The notes under the pieces were generated by a model. The model did not search any database. It was not told the origin of the DNA and worked only from the letters and a program-made list of their open reading frames with translations. From Termitidicoccus mucosus (GTDB taxonomy: Bacteria > Verrucomicrobiota > Verrucomicrobiia > Opitutales > Opitutaceae): a stretch of DNA of 64,000 nucleotides. Positions 26,636-35,548 of the stretch are shown here, piece by piece. Location of the stretch: positions 7,750,501 to 7,814,500 of the forward strand of contig NZ_CP109796.1 of the NCBI RefSeq assembly GCF_038725785.1, read 5' to 3'. How positions within the stretch are numbered: position 1 is the stretch's first letter; the number at the start of each line of letters is the position of its first letter. A program made the translations under genes and the position numbers.

Positions 26636-27458
26636 CCGCAGTGCGGGCGCCCGCGACCTGCTGCTGCGCCTCGGCGCCATGGCAGGCGATCAGTTCCCAT
26701 TGCCCGTCTTGATGCACCTCGCGCAGCTTTGCGATCGTGGTGTCGTAGGCGTCGGCATTCCACTGCACGGCGTAGGCGGGCAGCATGAGGTTGCCCGGTT
26801 TTTCGATCTGGCAGAACCGCCAGAACGCGTCCGCCGCGTAAAAAATCGGCCGCCCTTCCGTTTTCAACAAGACACCCACGTGGCCCGGGGCGTGCCCCGG
26901 CAAATGCACCAGCCGGATCAACCCGTCGCCAAACAAATCGTGGCTCATGAACGGCACCTCCTCGTCCTGCGCGAACCGCTCCGAGGTTATCCAGCGTGCG
27001 CGCTTGCTGAAGTCGCCCGGCAGCAAGGCGGGAAAAAATGCCGACAGCGCCTGCCGGCACTCCGTCAGCCGAGCCAGCGAACGCAGCGCGTTTTCATGGT
27101 AATGAAAACGCGCCGACGGGAAATCCTTCAGGCCGCCGATGTGGTCGCCGTGGAAGTGCGTGATCACCACGTGCCTCACCTCGTCCGCCGCGATGCCGGC
27201 CTCCGCGAGCGTCCCGGCGGCGGAGGCATCCGCGCGCATCAGCATGAGCCACCGGTAAAGCCGCCACGGCAACCGCCGCGACGCCTGTTTGAACGCATCG
27301 CCGTAACCCGTGTCGATGACCACCCAGCCCTCGTCCGGATGCCGCACCGCGAGAAACACCGCGTAAAAGCGATCGAATTTCCACGAGCGATGATCCACCA
27401 GCGCAAGGAGCTGGCGGCAATATCCTCCATTAAAGAAACGAACTTCCACGTTGCTCAT
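26610..27458 (-). CDS. Metallo-beta-lactamase-fold hydrolase
   Basis: 282 residues. The dinuclear zinc site is HFHGDH (His101, His103, Asp105, His106), followed by GHAPGHVG and a YAADAFW segment, and an early VVIDTGYGD strand. The fold covers lactonases, thioesterases and many others; the length and the H-x-H-x-D-H/GHAPGH pattern are compatible with acyl-homoserine-lactonase-like members, but nothing in the neighbourhood supports quorum quenching. No signal peptide is visible, so it is probably cytoplasmic. The last 10 or so codons are encoded by an intergenic palindrome, so the natural C-terminus may have been extended. The 257 bp between its start and the SulP gene hold only a short GGCCG/CGGCC hairpin. 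Confidence 0.88.
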   Translation of the reverse strand: MSNVEVRFFNGGYCRQLLALVDHRSWKFDRFYAVFLAVRHPDEGWVVIDTGYGDAFKQASRRLPWRLYRWLMLMRADASAAGTLAEAGIAADEVRHVVITHFHGDHIGGLKDFPSARFHYHENALRSLARLTECRQALSAFFPALLPGDFSKRARWITSERFAQDEEVPFMSHDLFGDGLIRLVHLPGHAPGHVGVLLKTEGRPIFYAADAFWRFCQIEKPGNLMLPAYAVQWNADAYDTTIAKLREVHQDGQWELIACHGAEAQQQVAGARTAERQVASNK

Positions 27459-27715
27459 TCCAAGAAAAATGCCGGCGCCGCGCGCATTTCATCCGGTAGC
27501 GCCGTTTCGTCCTGTCGTGTTGCTTGAATCGGATTCACCACCGGATCAGGAGAGCCTATCGGGCCTCCGCCGCAAGCCCGGATTCGCCCCCTGCCTTGCA
27601 ACGAGGTGCGGCCCAGAACGATGACCACTCCATTGGTCAAACGAGAACGTTTTCAAGGGCGCTGGCGGGTGCGTTTTAGGCCGAATAATCCGGCCGCGGC
27701 GTTGTTTGGAATGAT

Positions 27716-29584
27716 CTAAATCTGAAAATCCCGCGTCGTGTCTTCACGGGGCTGCGCAGGGCGGCTGGCGGCGTCTTCCTCGCGCTTGCGATCGTAGAAG
27801 ATGCGCACGTCGGGGGATTTGGTTTGCAGCAGGTGCGAGGCGCGCAGGAGCGCCTTGCGGGTGCTGGCGGTGAGATTCGCCTCGGCGGGAAAGACGTTTT
27901 CCGGGCCGATCTCCGCGAGCGCGCCGCTGTCGATGAGCACGCGCTGCACGTCGGGATTGATGCCGCTGACGATGAGGTGCCGCCCGGTTTTCCGCAGGTA
28001 GTCGTGGAGCTGGAGCAGCGACATGACCGAGGTGGCGTCGAGGTGGCGGGCGTTTTTCATGCGCAGGATCACCACGCGGATCGCGGGGTCGCCGGCAAGC
28101 AGGCGCACCTGCTCCTGAAACAAATCCGCCGCGCCGAAAAACAACTCGCCCTCCACGTGCACGATGGAGATGGCCTGGTTGCGGCGCTGCGAGGCGTCCT
28201 CCAGCGCGGTGAGCGTGCCGCGGTCGTCGAAGCTGTATTCGACGAGCGAGGGCGCGCTGGCCTTGCGCAAAAACAACGCAAGCGAGATGCCGATGCCGAC
28301 GTAGATGGCCGTGTCGAGCTTGAGGAAAAGGCAGGCCGCGAGCGTGACGACAAAGACGACCGCGTCGGAGCGCGTGGAGCGGAAGGCGATGCGGATCTGC
28401 GGCACGTTGATCATTTTCATGCCGACGCGGATGAGGTGCGCGCCGAGCGCGGCCACGGGGATGAAACCGAACGCGGGCGTGATGAACAGCACCACGACGA
28501 GCACGACGAGGCTGCTGAGCATGGACGAAAGCTGCGAGGACGCGCCGCTCTGGAAATTCACCGCCGAGCGCGCGAACGACGACGAGCCGGGCACGCCGCT
28601 GAAGAGCGCGCAGGCGATGTTGGCCGCGCCCATGCCGGCGAGTTCCTGGCGAGGCTCGATCTGCTGGCCGCTCTTGGCCGCGAGCGATTTCGTGATGGAG
28701 GTCGCCTCCAGCATGCCGAGGATGGAAATGGCGACCGCGATGCCGAGCAGCGAGGGGATCACGGAGATCTCGGGCGCGGTGAGATGCAGCCCGGCAAACA
28801 CCGGCAGCGAGGCGGTCAGCGCGCCTTCCTCGCTCACGAGCCTGAAGGGCACGTCGACCATGGTGACGGACATGATTTTCGCCATCACGCCCACCACGAC
28901 GAGGCCGAACAACGCCTCGGGCCAGCGCGGCTTGAAGCGGTGCAACAATTCAAACATCATCCACGTGAGCGCGCCGACGAGCAGCGACCACCAGGAGATG
29001 CGCCCGCTGGCGATGCCCTGGACGGCGATCCAGATGTTGCCGACAAACGAGCCTCCCTGCGCGGCATGGAGACCGAGGACGTTGAGGATCTGGCTGGCGA
29101 TGAGCAGCAGGCCGATGCCGGTGCTGTAGGCGACGACGACGGCGAGCGAGATGAAGCGCGTGACCTCGCCGAAGTTCAGCATGCCGGCGAGAAACTGGAT
29201 GCAGCCGATCAGCAAGGCCAGCAGCACGGCGAGCTGGATGGGCGGCAGGTCGGGTCCGGCGTAGGTGGCGATCATCGCCGCCGTGATCAGGCTGATGGAA
29301 CTGGTCGGCCCGAAGACGTGGTGATGCGAGGTGAAAAAAAGCGAGCCGACAAATCCGCCGATGATGACCGACACGATGACGGCCTGGGGCGGCAGGCCGA
29401 GGATGAGCGCGAAACCGATGGCCTGCGGGATGGAGACGAGGGTGAGCGTGGCGCCGGCGACGAGGTCGGCGCGCAGGCGTTTGAGCGAGTAGGTGCGGAG
29501 TTCCTTGAGGAAGGGGAGGCGCAGGCGGAATATTTTCGCGCCGATGGCCTGGGTGGCCTCAAAGGTGTCGCGCACGGTGCTCAC
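27716..29584 (-). CDS. SulP-family anion transporter with STAS domain
   Basis: 622 residues, starting with GTG overlapping the parB stop (GTGA). The membrane domain of about 400 residues opens with the SulP signature region (ADLVAGATLTLVSIPQAIGFALI) and contains VFGPTSSISLI. A STAS domain follows at about 445-560 (ISIVHVEGELFFGAADLF, then LRMKNARHLDATSVMSL). Such proteins carry sulfate, bicarbonate or other anions across the inner membrane. The direct overlap with parB implies co-translation and is an unusual pairing. The tail (RKREEDAASRPAQPRED) is charged. Confidence 0.93.
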   Translation of the reverse strand: MSTVRDTFEATQAIGAKIFRLRLPFLKELRTYSLKRLRADLVAGATLTLVSIPQAIGFALILGLPPQAVIVSVIIGGFVGSLFFTSHHHVFGPTSSISLITAAMIATYAGPDLPPIQLAVLLALLIGCIQFLAGMLNFGEVTRFISLAVVVAYSTGIGLLLIASQILNVLGLHAAQGGSFVGNIWIAVQGIASGRISWWSLLVGALTWMMFELLHRFKPRWPEALFGLVVVGVMAKIMSVTMVDVPFRLVSEEGALTASLPVFAGLHLTAPEISVIPSLLGIAVAISILGMLEATSITKSLAAKSGQQIEPRQELAGMGAANIACALFSGVPGSSSFARSAVNFQSGASSQLSSMLSSLVVLVVVLFITPAFGFIPVAALGAHLIRVGMKMINVPQIRIAFRSTRSDAVVFVVTLAACLFLKLDTAIYVGIGISLALFLRKASAPSLVEYSFDDRGTLTALEDASQRRNQAISIVHVEGELFFGAADLFQEQVRLLAGDPAIRVVILRMKNARHLDATSVMSLLQLHDYLRKTGRHLIVSGINPDVQRVLIDSGALAEIGPENVFPAEANLTASTRKALLRASHLLQTKSPDVRIFYDRKREEDAASRPAQPREDTTRDFQI

Positions 29585-30543
29585 GCTTCGACGCCCAGTT
29601 TCTCGAGGATTCGCTGCAGGTCGGAGTTGCCGGCGTATTCGATGATGATTTTGCCGTGTTTGGGCGTGTGTTTCACCTGCACGCGGGCGCCGAGGCGGGA
29701 TGTGAGCTTGTTCTGGATGGCGGCGACGGCGGCGGACTCGGCGGCGGGGACGGCGCGGCCCTTGGCGGAAGGGGCGGGCGCGGCGGCCGCCGCGGGGTCC
29801 TTGCGCGCCTGCACGATTTTTTCGGTGACGCGCACGCTCAGCCCTTCCTCGATGATGCGGCGGGCGAGAAGCGCGCGTTGCGGCGGCTCCTCGATGCCGA
29901 GCAGCACCTTCGCGTGGCCGACGCTCACGAGGCCCTTGGCGAGGTAGCCCTGGATTTCCGCGTCGAGCGAGAGGAGCCGGAGCGTATTGGCGACGCCGGC
30001 GCGGCTCTTGCCGACGCGGCTGGCGGCGGCCTCTTGCGTGAGGTCGAAGTCGCGGATGAGGCTGGCGTAGCCGTAGGCCTCGTCGATGGGGTTGAGTCCC
30101 TCGCGTTGCAGGTTCTCGATCAGGCCGAGCGCGGCGGCGGAGGCGTTGCTGGCATCGACGACGCGCGCGGGGATGGTCTTGATCTTGAGCATCAGGAAGG
30201 CGCGCCAGCGGCGTTCGCCCGCGATGAGCTGGAACTTGTCCTTGTGCCTGCGCACGACGATGGGCTGGAGCAGTCCCTCGGCGCGGATGCTTTCGGCAAG
30301 TTCGTTGAGCTGGTCGGCGGTGATTTCGCGGCGGGCCTGATAGGGGCTGGGCTCGATGAGGTGGACGGGGATTTCCTGGAAGCCGGTGGACGCGGGCGGC
30401 GGTTGCGTCGCGGCGGGCGCGGCCGGCGCGGCCGCCTTGGGGACGGCTGCGGGGGGAGGCGCCTTGGGGGATGCCGGTTTGGCGGCGTTGGCGATGATGC
30501 CGCCGAGTCCGCGGCCTAGACGTGATTTGGGTGTTGCGGCCAT
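29581..30543 (-). CDS. parB: ParB/Spo0J-family chromosome partition protein
   Basis: 320 residues. After an Ala/Pro-rich N-terminus that begins with the conserved SRLGRGLGG box (ParA contact region), the ParB/sulfiredoxin-like CTPase domain shows SPYQARR, GLLQPIVVR and GERRWRA (109-115). The ENLQREGLNPIDEA segment and the helix-turn-helix (TQEAAASRVGKSRAGVANTLRLL) bind parS. The C-terminal dimer domain is intact. No parA lies beside it in this window and I saw no consensus parS 16-mer nearby. The upstream neighbour is a LysM protein in the same direction. Confidence 0.96.
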   Translation of the reverse strand: MAATPKSRLGRGLGGIIANAAKPASPKAPPPAAVPKAAAPAAPAATQPPPASTGFQEIPVHLIEPSPYQARREITADQLNELAESIRAEGLLQPIVVRRHKDKFQLIAGERRWRAFLMLKIKTIPARVVDASNASAAALGLIENLQREGLNPIDEAYGYASLIRDFDLTQEAAASRVGKSRAGVANTLRLLSLDAEIQGYLAKGLVSVGHAKVLLGIEEPPQRALLARRIIEEGLSVRVTEKIVQARKDPAAAAAPAPSAKGRAVPAAESAAVAAIQNKLTSRLGARVQVKHTPKHGKIIIEYAGNSDLQRILEKLGVEA

Positions 30544-30573
30544 GATGGTAAGAAGAGGGCGGGGGAGCGGCGG

Positions 30574-31152
30574 TTATTCCTTGCCGCCGGGGATGAAGAG
30601 TTTGTCGCCCGGCATGAGTTTGGTGGCGTCGGCGATGCGGTTGGCGTTGATGATGTCCTGCACTTTCGCGCCGGTTTTGCGCGCGATGACGCTGATGGTG
30701 TCGCCCCGCTGGACCGTGTAGGTGATGCCATCCTTGGGGAAATTATCGGTGAAGGTCGGCGCGGTGACCGTGGCGGCGGAGGCGCGGCTGCGCGAGAGCG
30801 AGGCGAGGGCGTCGTTGGTTTGCTTGGCGAGGCCATCGAGCTGGCGCTGGACCTGGTTGAGGATTTCGGTGCGGTTGCCGGCGGCGGCGGACTTGGCGGC
30901 GCGGTTGACCTCGGCGATGGCCTCGTTGAGCTGGGCGACGGTGGCGTAGCTCTGCGCGCCGACCGCGGCTTGGTTCTGGAGCTGGCTGTTTTGCGACTGC
31001 AACTGCTCGATCATCAGTTCGAGCCGTTCGATGCGCTGGTGGAGCATCCGCACGTCCTCGCGGAGATTGGCGATCTCGACGGATGGATTTTGCGCGGGGA
31101 GCGAGAGTGTGCAGGCGGCAAAGAGGGCGGGCAGGGCAGCCTTGGCTTTCAT
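30574..31152 (-). CDS. Exported coiled-coil LysM protein
   Basis: 192 residues from the ATG at MKAKAALPALFAACTLSLP, a signal peptide; another ATG four codons upstream is equally possible. The mature part begins with a coiled coil (VEIANLREDVRMLHQRIERL and the Gln-rich stretch after it) and ends in a single LysM domain (ITYTVQRGDTISVIARKTGA) that binds peptidoglycan. It is reminiscent of YbgF/CpoB-like periplasmic organisers, though the C-terminus here is LysM and not TPR. It is 30 bp upstream of parB in the same direction. Confidence 0.88.
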   Translation of the reverse strand: MKAKAALPALFAACTLSLPAQNPSVEIANLREDVRMLHQRIERLELMIEQLQSQNSQLQNQAAVGAQSYATVAQLNEAIAEVNRAAKSAAAGNRTEILNQVQRQLDGLAKQTNDALASLSRSRASAATVTAPTFTDNFPKDGITYTVQRGDTISVIARKTGAKVQDIINANRIADATKLMPGDKLFIPGGKE

Positions 31153-31402
31153 GACGTTGAACATAGTGCCGGTAGCTTGCGTAAATTCCCGCACGAAAAC
31201 AAGCGGCGCGTGAGCCGGGTGCAAAAATAGCGGAAAACCGGGATGGCCGAGGAACAATCGGACTCGATTCGTCGGGAGGGGCGGATCGGATGGCGCAGGC
31301 AGGCGGGCAAGGGGGCGGATTTGCCCGCAAACAGGCTTGTGCGAAATTTTTCCTTGCCCCCTGCCACATAACCCGTGCTTACTCTGCGGCTCTTGTCTTC
31401 CC

Positions 31403-31479
31403 GGACCCTTAGCTCAGTTGGTTAGAGCGTTTCCTTGACATGGAAAAGGTCGATGGTTCGAGTCCATTAGGGTCCACCA
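31403..31479 (+). tRNA. tRNA-Val (anticodon GAC)
   Basis: A 77-base cloverleaf with the CCA end encoded. The acceptor stem GGACCCT pairs with AGGGTCC. The D-arm is GCTCAGTTGGTTAGAGC, the anticodon loop TTGACAT gives GAC (valine), and the T-arm is GATGG-TTCGAGT-CCATT-type. It stands between the divergent LysM gene and lpxC/fabZ. Confidence 0.97.
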
Positions 31480-31594
31480 TTTATGCGCGCCGCCTCGTTT
31501 CACAGGCGGTTTTTTGTTGGGCGGGTCAAGCCGCCCCATATCTGCGCTTGCGCTCGATTGCGCTTTTGCTGACATCCATCGCACCTATTTACTT

Positions 31595-32938
31595 ATGAAA
31601 CAACGCACCCTCGCCCGCGAAGTCTCTGTCCAGGGAAGCGCCCTCCACACCGGCGAAACTGTCACGATGACCATGAAGCCCGCCCCGGCCGATCACGGGA
31701 TCGTGTTCAAGCGCGTTGATTTGCCCGGCAGCCCTGAGCTTCGCCCGCGGGTTGACCAGGTCACCGACCTCGTGCGGGCCACGACCATCCAGGTCGGCCA
31801 TGCCAAGCTCCACACGGTCGAGCACGTGCTGAGCGCGTTGCATGGCTGCGGAATCGACAATGTCCTCATCGAGATCAACGCCTCCGAGCCCCCCATCATG
31901 GACGGATCGGCCCGTCCTTTCGTGAACATGATCCTCCAAGGCGAGCCCGTGGAGCAGGACAAGGACCGCGAATATTTCACCCTCGACGCCCCCATCTCCG
32001 TGACGCGCGGCAATTCCTCCATCATCGCGCTGCCCGCCGACGAACTCAAAATCTCCTGCACCTCCGCCGACGACCGCGGCATCCACACGCAGCACCTTTC
32101 GCTCGTCATCGACCACGACGCCTACATGACGCAGATCGCGGCGGCGCGCACATTTACCATTTACGAGGAAATCGAGGAACTGCTCAAGCTCGGCAAAATC
32201 AAGGGCGGCTCGCTCGATTGCGCCGTGGTCATCAAAGGCGACAAGATCATCTCGAAGGAGCCGCTCCGCTTCAAGGACGAGTTTGTGCGCCACAAGATCC
32301 TCGACATCATCGGCGACGTGCTCCTCCTCGGCATGCCGCTCAAGGCCCACATCGTCGCCACGCGCCCGGGCCACGCCATCAACGCCGAGCTTACCAGGGC
32401 GCTTTACGAAAAACTGCTCGAACGCAAAAAAAAGCCCGCCCGCAAAAAAGCCGTTTCCGACTCCGCCCCGACGCAGCTCCGCCCCGACGAGGCTTCGCTC
32501 GACATCATGCGCATCCTCTCGATGGTGCCGCACCGCTATCCGTTCCTGATGGTGGACCGTGTCATCGAGTTCATCGGCGACAACGAACTCGTCGCCATCA
32601 AGAACGTCACGATCAACGAACCGTATTTCCAGGGGCATTACCCCGAGGCGCCCGTCATGCCCGGCGTGCTGCAACTCGAGGCGATGGCGCAGGCCTCCGG
32701 CATCCTGTTGCTGCGCGGCACCAGCGTGGACGGACGGACGCCGTTTTTCATGAGCGCCGACAAGCTGAAATTCCGCCGCCCCGTGCGGCCCGGCGACCAG
32801 CTCGTCATCAACGCCAAGCTCACCAAGGTTCGCGCCAACAAGATCGCCATCGCCGAGGCCACCTGCACGGTCGGAGGCAATGTGGTTTCGTCCGCGGAGC
32901 TCATGTTTACGCTCGCCGACGCCGGAGGGGGAGAGTGA
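31595..32938 (+). CDS. Bifunctional LpxC-FabZ: UDP-3-O-acyl-GlcNAc deacetylase fused to 3-hydroxyacyl-ACP dehydratase
   Basis: 447 residues from [10 protein letters not shown]. The LpxC half (1-285) has zinc ligands His77 ([12 protein letters not shown]), His233 and Asp237 ([10 protein letters not shown]) and catalytic His260 (RPGHAINAE). After a Lys-rich linker (KKKPARKK) comes a complete FabZ half with catalytic His313 ([10 protein letters not shown]) and Glu362 ([11 protein letters not shown]). LpxC commits precursor to lipid A, while FabZ feeds the competing fatty-acid pathway. Fusing them is known in Bacteroidetes, Chlorobi and Verrucomicrobia-type genomes and followed here by lpxA. A palindrome separates the two genes. 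Confidence 0.97.
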   Translation: MKQRTLAREVSVQGSALHTGETVTMTMKPAPADHGIVFKRVDLPGSPELRPRVDQVTDLVRATTIQVGHAKLHTVEHVLSALHGCGIDNVLIEINASEPPIMDGSARPFVNMILQGEPVEQDKDREYFTLDAPISVTRGNSSIIALPADELKISCTSADDRGIHTQHLSLVIDHDAYMTQIAAARTFTIYEEIEELLKLGKIKGGSLDCAVVIKGDKIISKEPLRFKDEFVRHKILDIIGDVLLLGMPLKAHIVATRPGHAINAELTRALYEKLLERKKKPARKKAVSDSAPTQLRPDEASLDIMRILSMVPHRYPFLMVDRVIEFIGDNELVAIKNVTINEPYFQGHYPEAPVMPGVLQLEAMAQASGILLLRGTSVDGRTPFFMSADKLKFRRPVRPGDQLVINAKLTKVRANKIAIAEATCTVGGNVVSSAELMFTLADAGGGE

Positions 32939-32958
32939 GCGGAAAATTACAAATGACT

Positions 32959-33080
32959 AATGACGAGTTACGAATGAAAAACCTCCGCAAACGAATCCCT
33001 TTTAGACGCTCTTCTCCCCGGATGGCTTCGCCGCCGCCAACAAATCATAATTCGTCATTCGACATTCGTAATTCGTCATT
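32959..33080. repeat. Long inverted repeat between lpxC/fabZ and lpxA
   Basis: AATGACGAGTTACGAATG (32959-32976) pairs with CATTCGTAATTCGTCATT (33063-33080) at 17 of 18 positions. Further copies of the ATTCGTCATTCG word sit beside the right arm. It occupies the gap between two genes of one pathway and could attenuate read-through. Confidence 0.8.
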
Positions 33081-33089
33081 TTAAAATAA

Positions 33090-33875
33090 ATGGCCTCAAA
33101 CATCCACCCCACCGCGGTCATCGAACCCGGTGTCGAAATTGGCGCCGACGTCGAAATCGGCGCCTACGCCTTTGTCGGCGGCACGGTGCGCATCGGCGAC
33201 CGCACCCGCCTTCATCATCACGCCTGCGTCGAGGGCGACACGCACATCGGCCGCGAGTGCGAGATTTTTCCCTTCGCCAACATCGGCGCGAAGACGCAGG
33301 ATTTGAAATATCACGGCGGGACCCCCGGCGTGCGCATCGGCGACCGCAACGTGTTCCGCGAATATGTCACGGTGCACGCCGCGACCGGCGACGGCGGGCT
33401 CACCGTGGTCGGCAACGACAACCTCATCCTCGCCTACTGCCATATCGCGCATGACTGCCAGCTCGGAAACCACATCATCATGAGCAGCTACGCGGGGCTG
33501 GCCGGCCACGTGGTCGTGGAGGATCACGTGACGATCGGCGCCAACGCCGGCGTCCACCAATTCTGCCGCATGGGCGCGTATGCGATGCTCGGCGGTCTCT
33601 CCAAGATCGTGCAGGACGTCGCCCCCTTCATGATCGCCGACGGCAATCCCGCCGTCATCCGCTCCATCAACAAGGTCGGCCTCGAGCGCAAGGGCTTCAC
33701 CGCCGAGCAGATCGAGCGCATCAAGCTCGTGCACCGCCTCCTGTTCCGCGACGGGTTGAACCGTTCGCAGGCGCTGGAGAAAATCGCCGCGCATCCGCAG
33801 TCGGATAGCGCCGAGATGCGGGACATCCTGGAATTCGCGCGAAAGAGTGAGCGCGGACTCGCACCAGGAGCGTGA
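33090..33875 (+). CDS. lpxA: Acyl-[ACP]-UDP-N-acetylglucosamine O-acyltransferase
   Basis: 261 residues, the normal length. A left-handed beta-helix of hexapeptide repeats begins at once (HPTAVIEPGVEIGADVEIG), with the catalytic His in LAYCHIAHDCQLG, followed by GHVVVEDHVTIGANAGVHQF. The Ala-Pro-Phe-Met/DGNP segment and the helical C-terminus (IKLVHRLLFRDGLNRSQA) are standard. It performs the first step of lipid A synthesis in the cytoplasm. Confidence 0.97.
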   Translation: MASNIHPTAVIEPGVEIGADVEIGAYAFVGGTVRIGDRTRLHHHACVEGDTHIGRECEIFPFANIGAKTQDLKYHGGTPGVRIGDRNVFREYVTVHAATGDGGLTVVGNDNLILAYCHIAHDCQLGNHIIMSSYAGLAGHVVVEDHVTIGANAGVHQFCRMGAYAMLGGLSKIVQDVAPFMIADGNPAVIRSINKVGLERKGFTAEQIERIKLVHRLLFRDGLNRSQALEKIAAHPQSDSAEMRDILEFARKSERGLAPGA

Positions 33876-33878
33876 CGG

Positions 33879-34034
33879 AAAAAATCCCAAATCACGAAAT
33901 TCCAAATCACAAAAAAATCCCAAAAGCACAAAATTACAAAGAGGCGCACGCTCTTCGCGCCGTTCTTTGAGTTTTGGAATTTCGGTCTTTGGAATTTTTT
34001 TGTGATTTGGAATTTCGTGATTTGGGATTTTCCC
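33879..34034. repeat. Long inverted repeat downstream of lpxA (AAATCAC / AATTCC words)
   Basis: The stretch 33879-33920 pairs with 33991-34034 over about 40 bp with one or two mismatches. The arms are AT-rich and built from AAATCCC, AAATCAC and AAATTCC words, while the 70-base loop contains further related words (CAAAAGCACAAAATTACAAA). It lies between lpxA and the SRP RNA gene. Confidence 0.85.
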
Positions 34035-34087
34035 ATCGGCATGGAATTTGTTGTTGAAAGCCTCCGACAGGGGCGCACTGTCCGCGT

Positions 34088-34186
34088 TGGCCAGGTGCCA
34101 TGCATGGGCAGGCGCGTGAACTCCGCCAGGACCGGAAGGTAGCAACGGCAACGACGTTCTCCCAGTGCCGTGGAGTGCCTGGCCAC
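34088..34186 (+). ncRNA. ffs: Signal recognition particle RNA, small bacterial (4.5S) type
   Basis: The conserved apical stem-loop is present: CGCCAGGACCGGAAGGTAGC (34124-34143) corresponds to the SRP core with its GGAA tetraloop and asymmetric loop (the E. coli equivalent is CAGGTCCGGAAGGAAGCAG). The 5' end TGGCCAGGTGCC and the 3' end GTGCCTGGCCA can pair to close a rod of about 99 bases, and a run of seven T follows directly as a terminator. It binds Ffh for co-translational targeting. End positions are approximate by a few bases. Confidence 0.9.
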
Positions 34187-34193
34187 TTTTTTT
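34187..34193 (+). terminator. Rho-independent terminator U-tract of the SRP RNA
   Basis: Seven consecutive T follow the closing stem of the SRP RNA (TGGCCA pairing with the 5' end), so the RNA's own terminal helix plus this tract would stop transcription. Confidence 0.65.
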
Positions 34194-34298
34194 GCCCGGA
34201 CAACCACCGCCGGCAAAATCCGTCCCCTGTTTCCCGTCCCTCTTTCCTCTTTCTCCCTTTTCACCACGTCTTCCGCCGGAGAAGAAAGATAAAGAATA

Positions 34299-34452
34299 AT
34301 ACCATTTCCGAACGAGCTTTATATTTTAGGTAGGGCGAGGCGTCCCGCCGAGCCGTTGGCGCTCGCGGCTCGGCGGGACGCCTCGCCCTACCTAAACCGG
34401 ACGGCACGGAGACAGTCCCTCCAAAAGGATAAATTTCGTTCGGAATTGGTAT
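34299..34452. repeat. Nested palindrome (MITE/REP-like) between the SRP RNA and hisF
   Basis: Outer arms ATACCATTTCCGAACGA (34299-34315) and TCGTTCGGAATTGGTAT (34436-34452) pair with few mismatches. Inside them lies a perfect 30-bp stem, 34325-34354 against 34367-34396, with a 12-base loop; its core is TAGGGCGAGGCGTCCCGCC. Perfect arms of this length imply recent origin or strong maintenance. It is downstream of hisF and of the SRP RNA. Confidence 0.9.
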
Positions 34453-34485
34453 AAAGAGGAAAGAAGAGCGAGGGCGGCGGGCCGC

Positions 34486-35259
34486 TCACGCGGCGTCCGT
34501 CAGGCGCACCGGAATCCCGCGCGAGGCGAGCCAGGCTTTTACCTGCGGAACCGTCAGCGTGCCGAAGTGGAACAGGCTCGCGGCCAGCACCGCGCTCGCA
34601 TGGCCCTCGTCGAGCACGTCCGCGAAATGCTCCAGCCGTCCGGCGCCGCCGCTGGCAATGACCGGCACCGTGACCGCGTCGCTGACCGCGCGGGTGAGCG
34701 CGCAGTCGTAGCCGGTCTGCATGCCGTCGCAATCCATGCTGGTGAGAAGAATCTCGCCCGCGCCGAGCGACACCGCTTGGCGCGCCCATGCGACCGCGTC
34801 GAGTTCGGTGGCGTTGCGTCCGCCGTGGGTGTAAACCCGCCAGGTTTTCCCGTCGGGCTCCCGCTTGGCGTCGATGGCGACGACGATGCACTGGTTGCCG
34901 AAGCGTCGCGACGCGTCCGCGACCAGCCGCGGATTCTGGATGGCGGAGGTGTTGAGCGAGACCTTGTCGGCGCCGCTCTTCAACATGCGCTCGATGTCAT
35001 CGACCGTGCGCAGCCCGCCGCCGACGGTGAGCGGCATGAAGCACTGTTCGGCGGTGCGCGCCACAACGTCGTGCATGATGCCGCGCCCGTCGCTGGAGGC
35101 GGTGATGTCGAGGAACACCAGTTCGTCCGCGCCCTGCGCGTCGTAGGCCTTGGCGCACTCGACCGGGTCGCCGGCATCGCGCAGTTCCTGGAACTTCACG
35201 CCTTTGACGACGCGTCCGTTGGTCACATCAAGACAGGGGATGATTCGGCGGTTAAGCAT
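34486..35259 (-). CDS. hisF: Imidazole glycerol phosphate synthase cyclase subunit
   Basis: 257 residues from [12 protein letters not shown]; the longer open frame upstream has no family sequence. The (beta/alpha)8 barrel has catalytic Asp11 (PCLDV) and Asp130 (VVAIDAKR), with [14 protein letters not shown] and ASGGAG phosphate-binding loops. With HisH it makes IGP and AICAR in histidine synthesis. No other his gene is next to it, so it is isolated from the pathway. It is flanked on both sides by nested palindromes. Confidence 0.97.
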   Translation of the reverse strand: MLNRRIIPCLDVTNGRVVKGVKFQELRDAGDPVECAKAYDAQGADELVFLDITASSDGRGIMHDVVARTAEQCFMPLTVGGGLRTVDDIERMLKSGADKVSLNTSAIQNPRLVADASRRFGNQCIVVAIDAKREPDGKTWRVYTHGGRNATELDAVAWARQAVSLGAGEILLTSMDCDGMQTGYDCALTRAVSDAVTVPVIASGGAGRLEHFADVLDEGHASAVLAASLFHFGTLTVPQVKAWLASRGIPVRLTDAA

Positions 35260-35330
35260 GGCTGGGCGGATGATAACAAAAAACACGCCGCCCGGGGCAA
35301 GCGGCAAGTGCCCGCGCTTCGGTCCCGGGA

Positions 35331-35465
35331 GCAACTCAAAGTGATGTCACCGCCGGAATCTTTCCTCTTTATTCTTTATCTTTCCTCTTTCTCCCTGCCC
35401 GTGCCTGACGAAAGATAAAGATAAAGAGGAAAGAAGAAAGAGGGAATGACACAACTTTGAGTTGC
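35331..35465. repeat. Nested palindrome between hisF and trmL
   Basis: The outer arms GCAACTCAAAGT (35331-35342) and ACTTTGAGTTGC (35454-35465) pair perfectly and extend with two mismatches to 19 bp. The inner arms are reiterated AGATAAAG/CTTTATCT words, 35361-35384 against 35410-35432. It fills the gap between two divergent start regions, so it may overlap their promoters. Confidence 0.85.
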
Positions 35466-35548
35466 ACCCCCGCGTCCCGGCCAATCCCGGCATTGCAAAC
35501 AACCCGGCCTTCGCCTCACTCGGGTTTTTCGCCAATCCGCGCCCGGCC

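Noticed and set aside
26610-27458. Assignment of the MBL hydrolase as an acyl-homoserine lactonase
   Set aside because: The metal site is shared by many MBL enzymes and there are no LuxI/LuxR-type genes nearby, so only the fold is reported.
27824-29947. A 707-codon plus-strand frame opposite the SulP gene
   Set aside because: Same antisense effect; charged low-complexity product, and the opposite strand encodes SulP and ParB.
29581-30543. A parS centromere site next to parB
   Set aside because: I looked for the 16-bp palindrome TGTTTCACGTGAAACA or near versions around parB and did not see one; a full-window scan by computer would be decisive.
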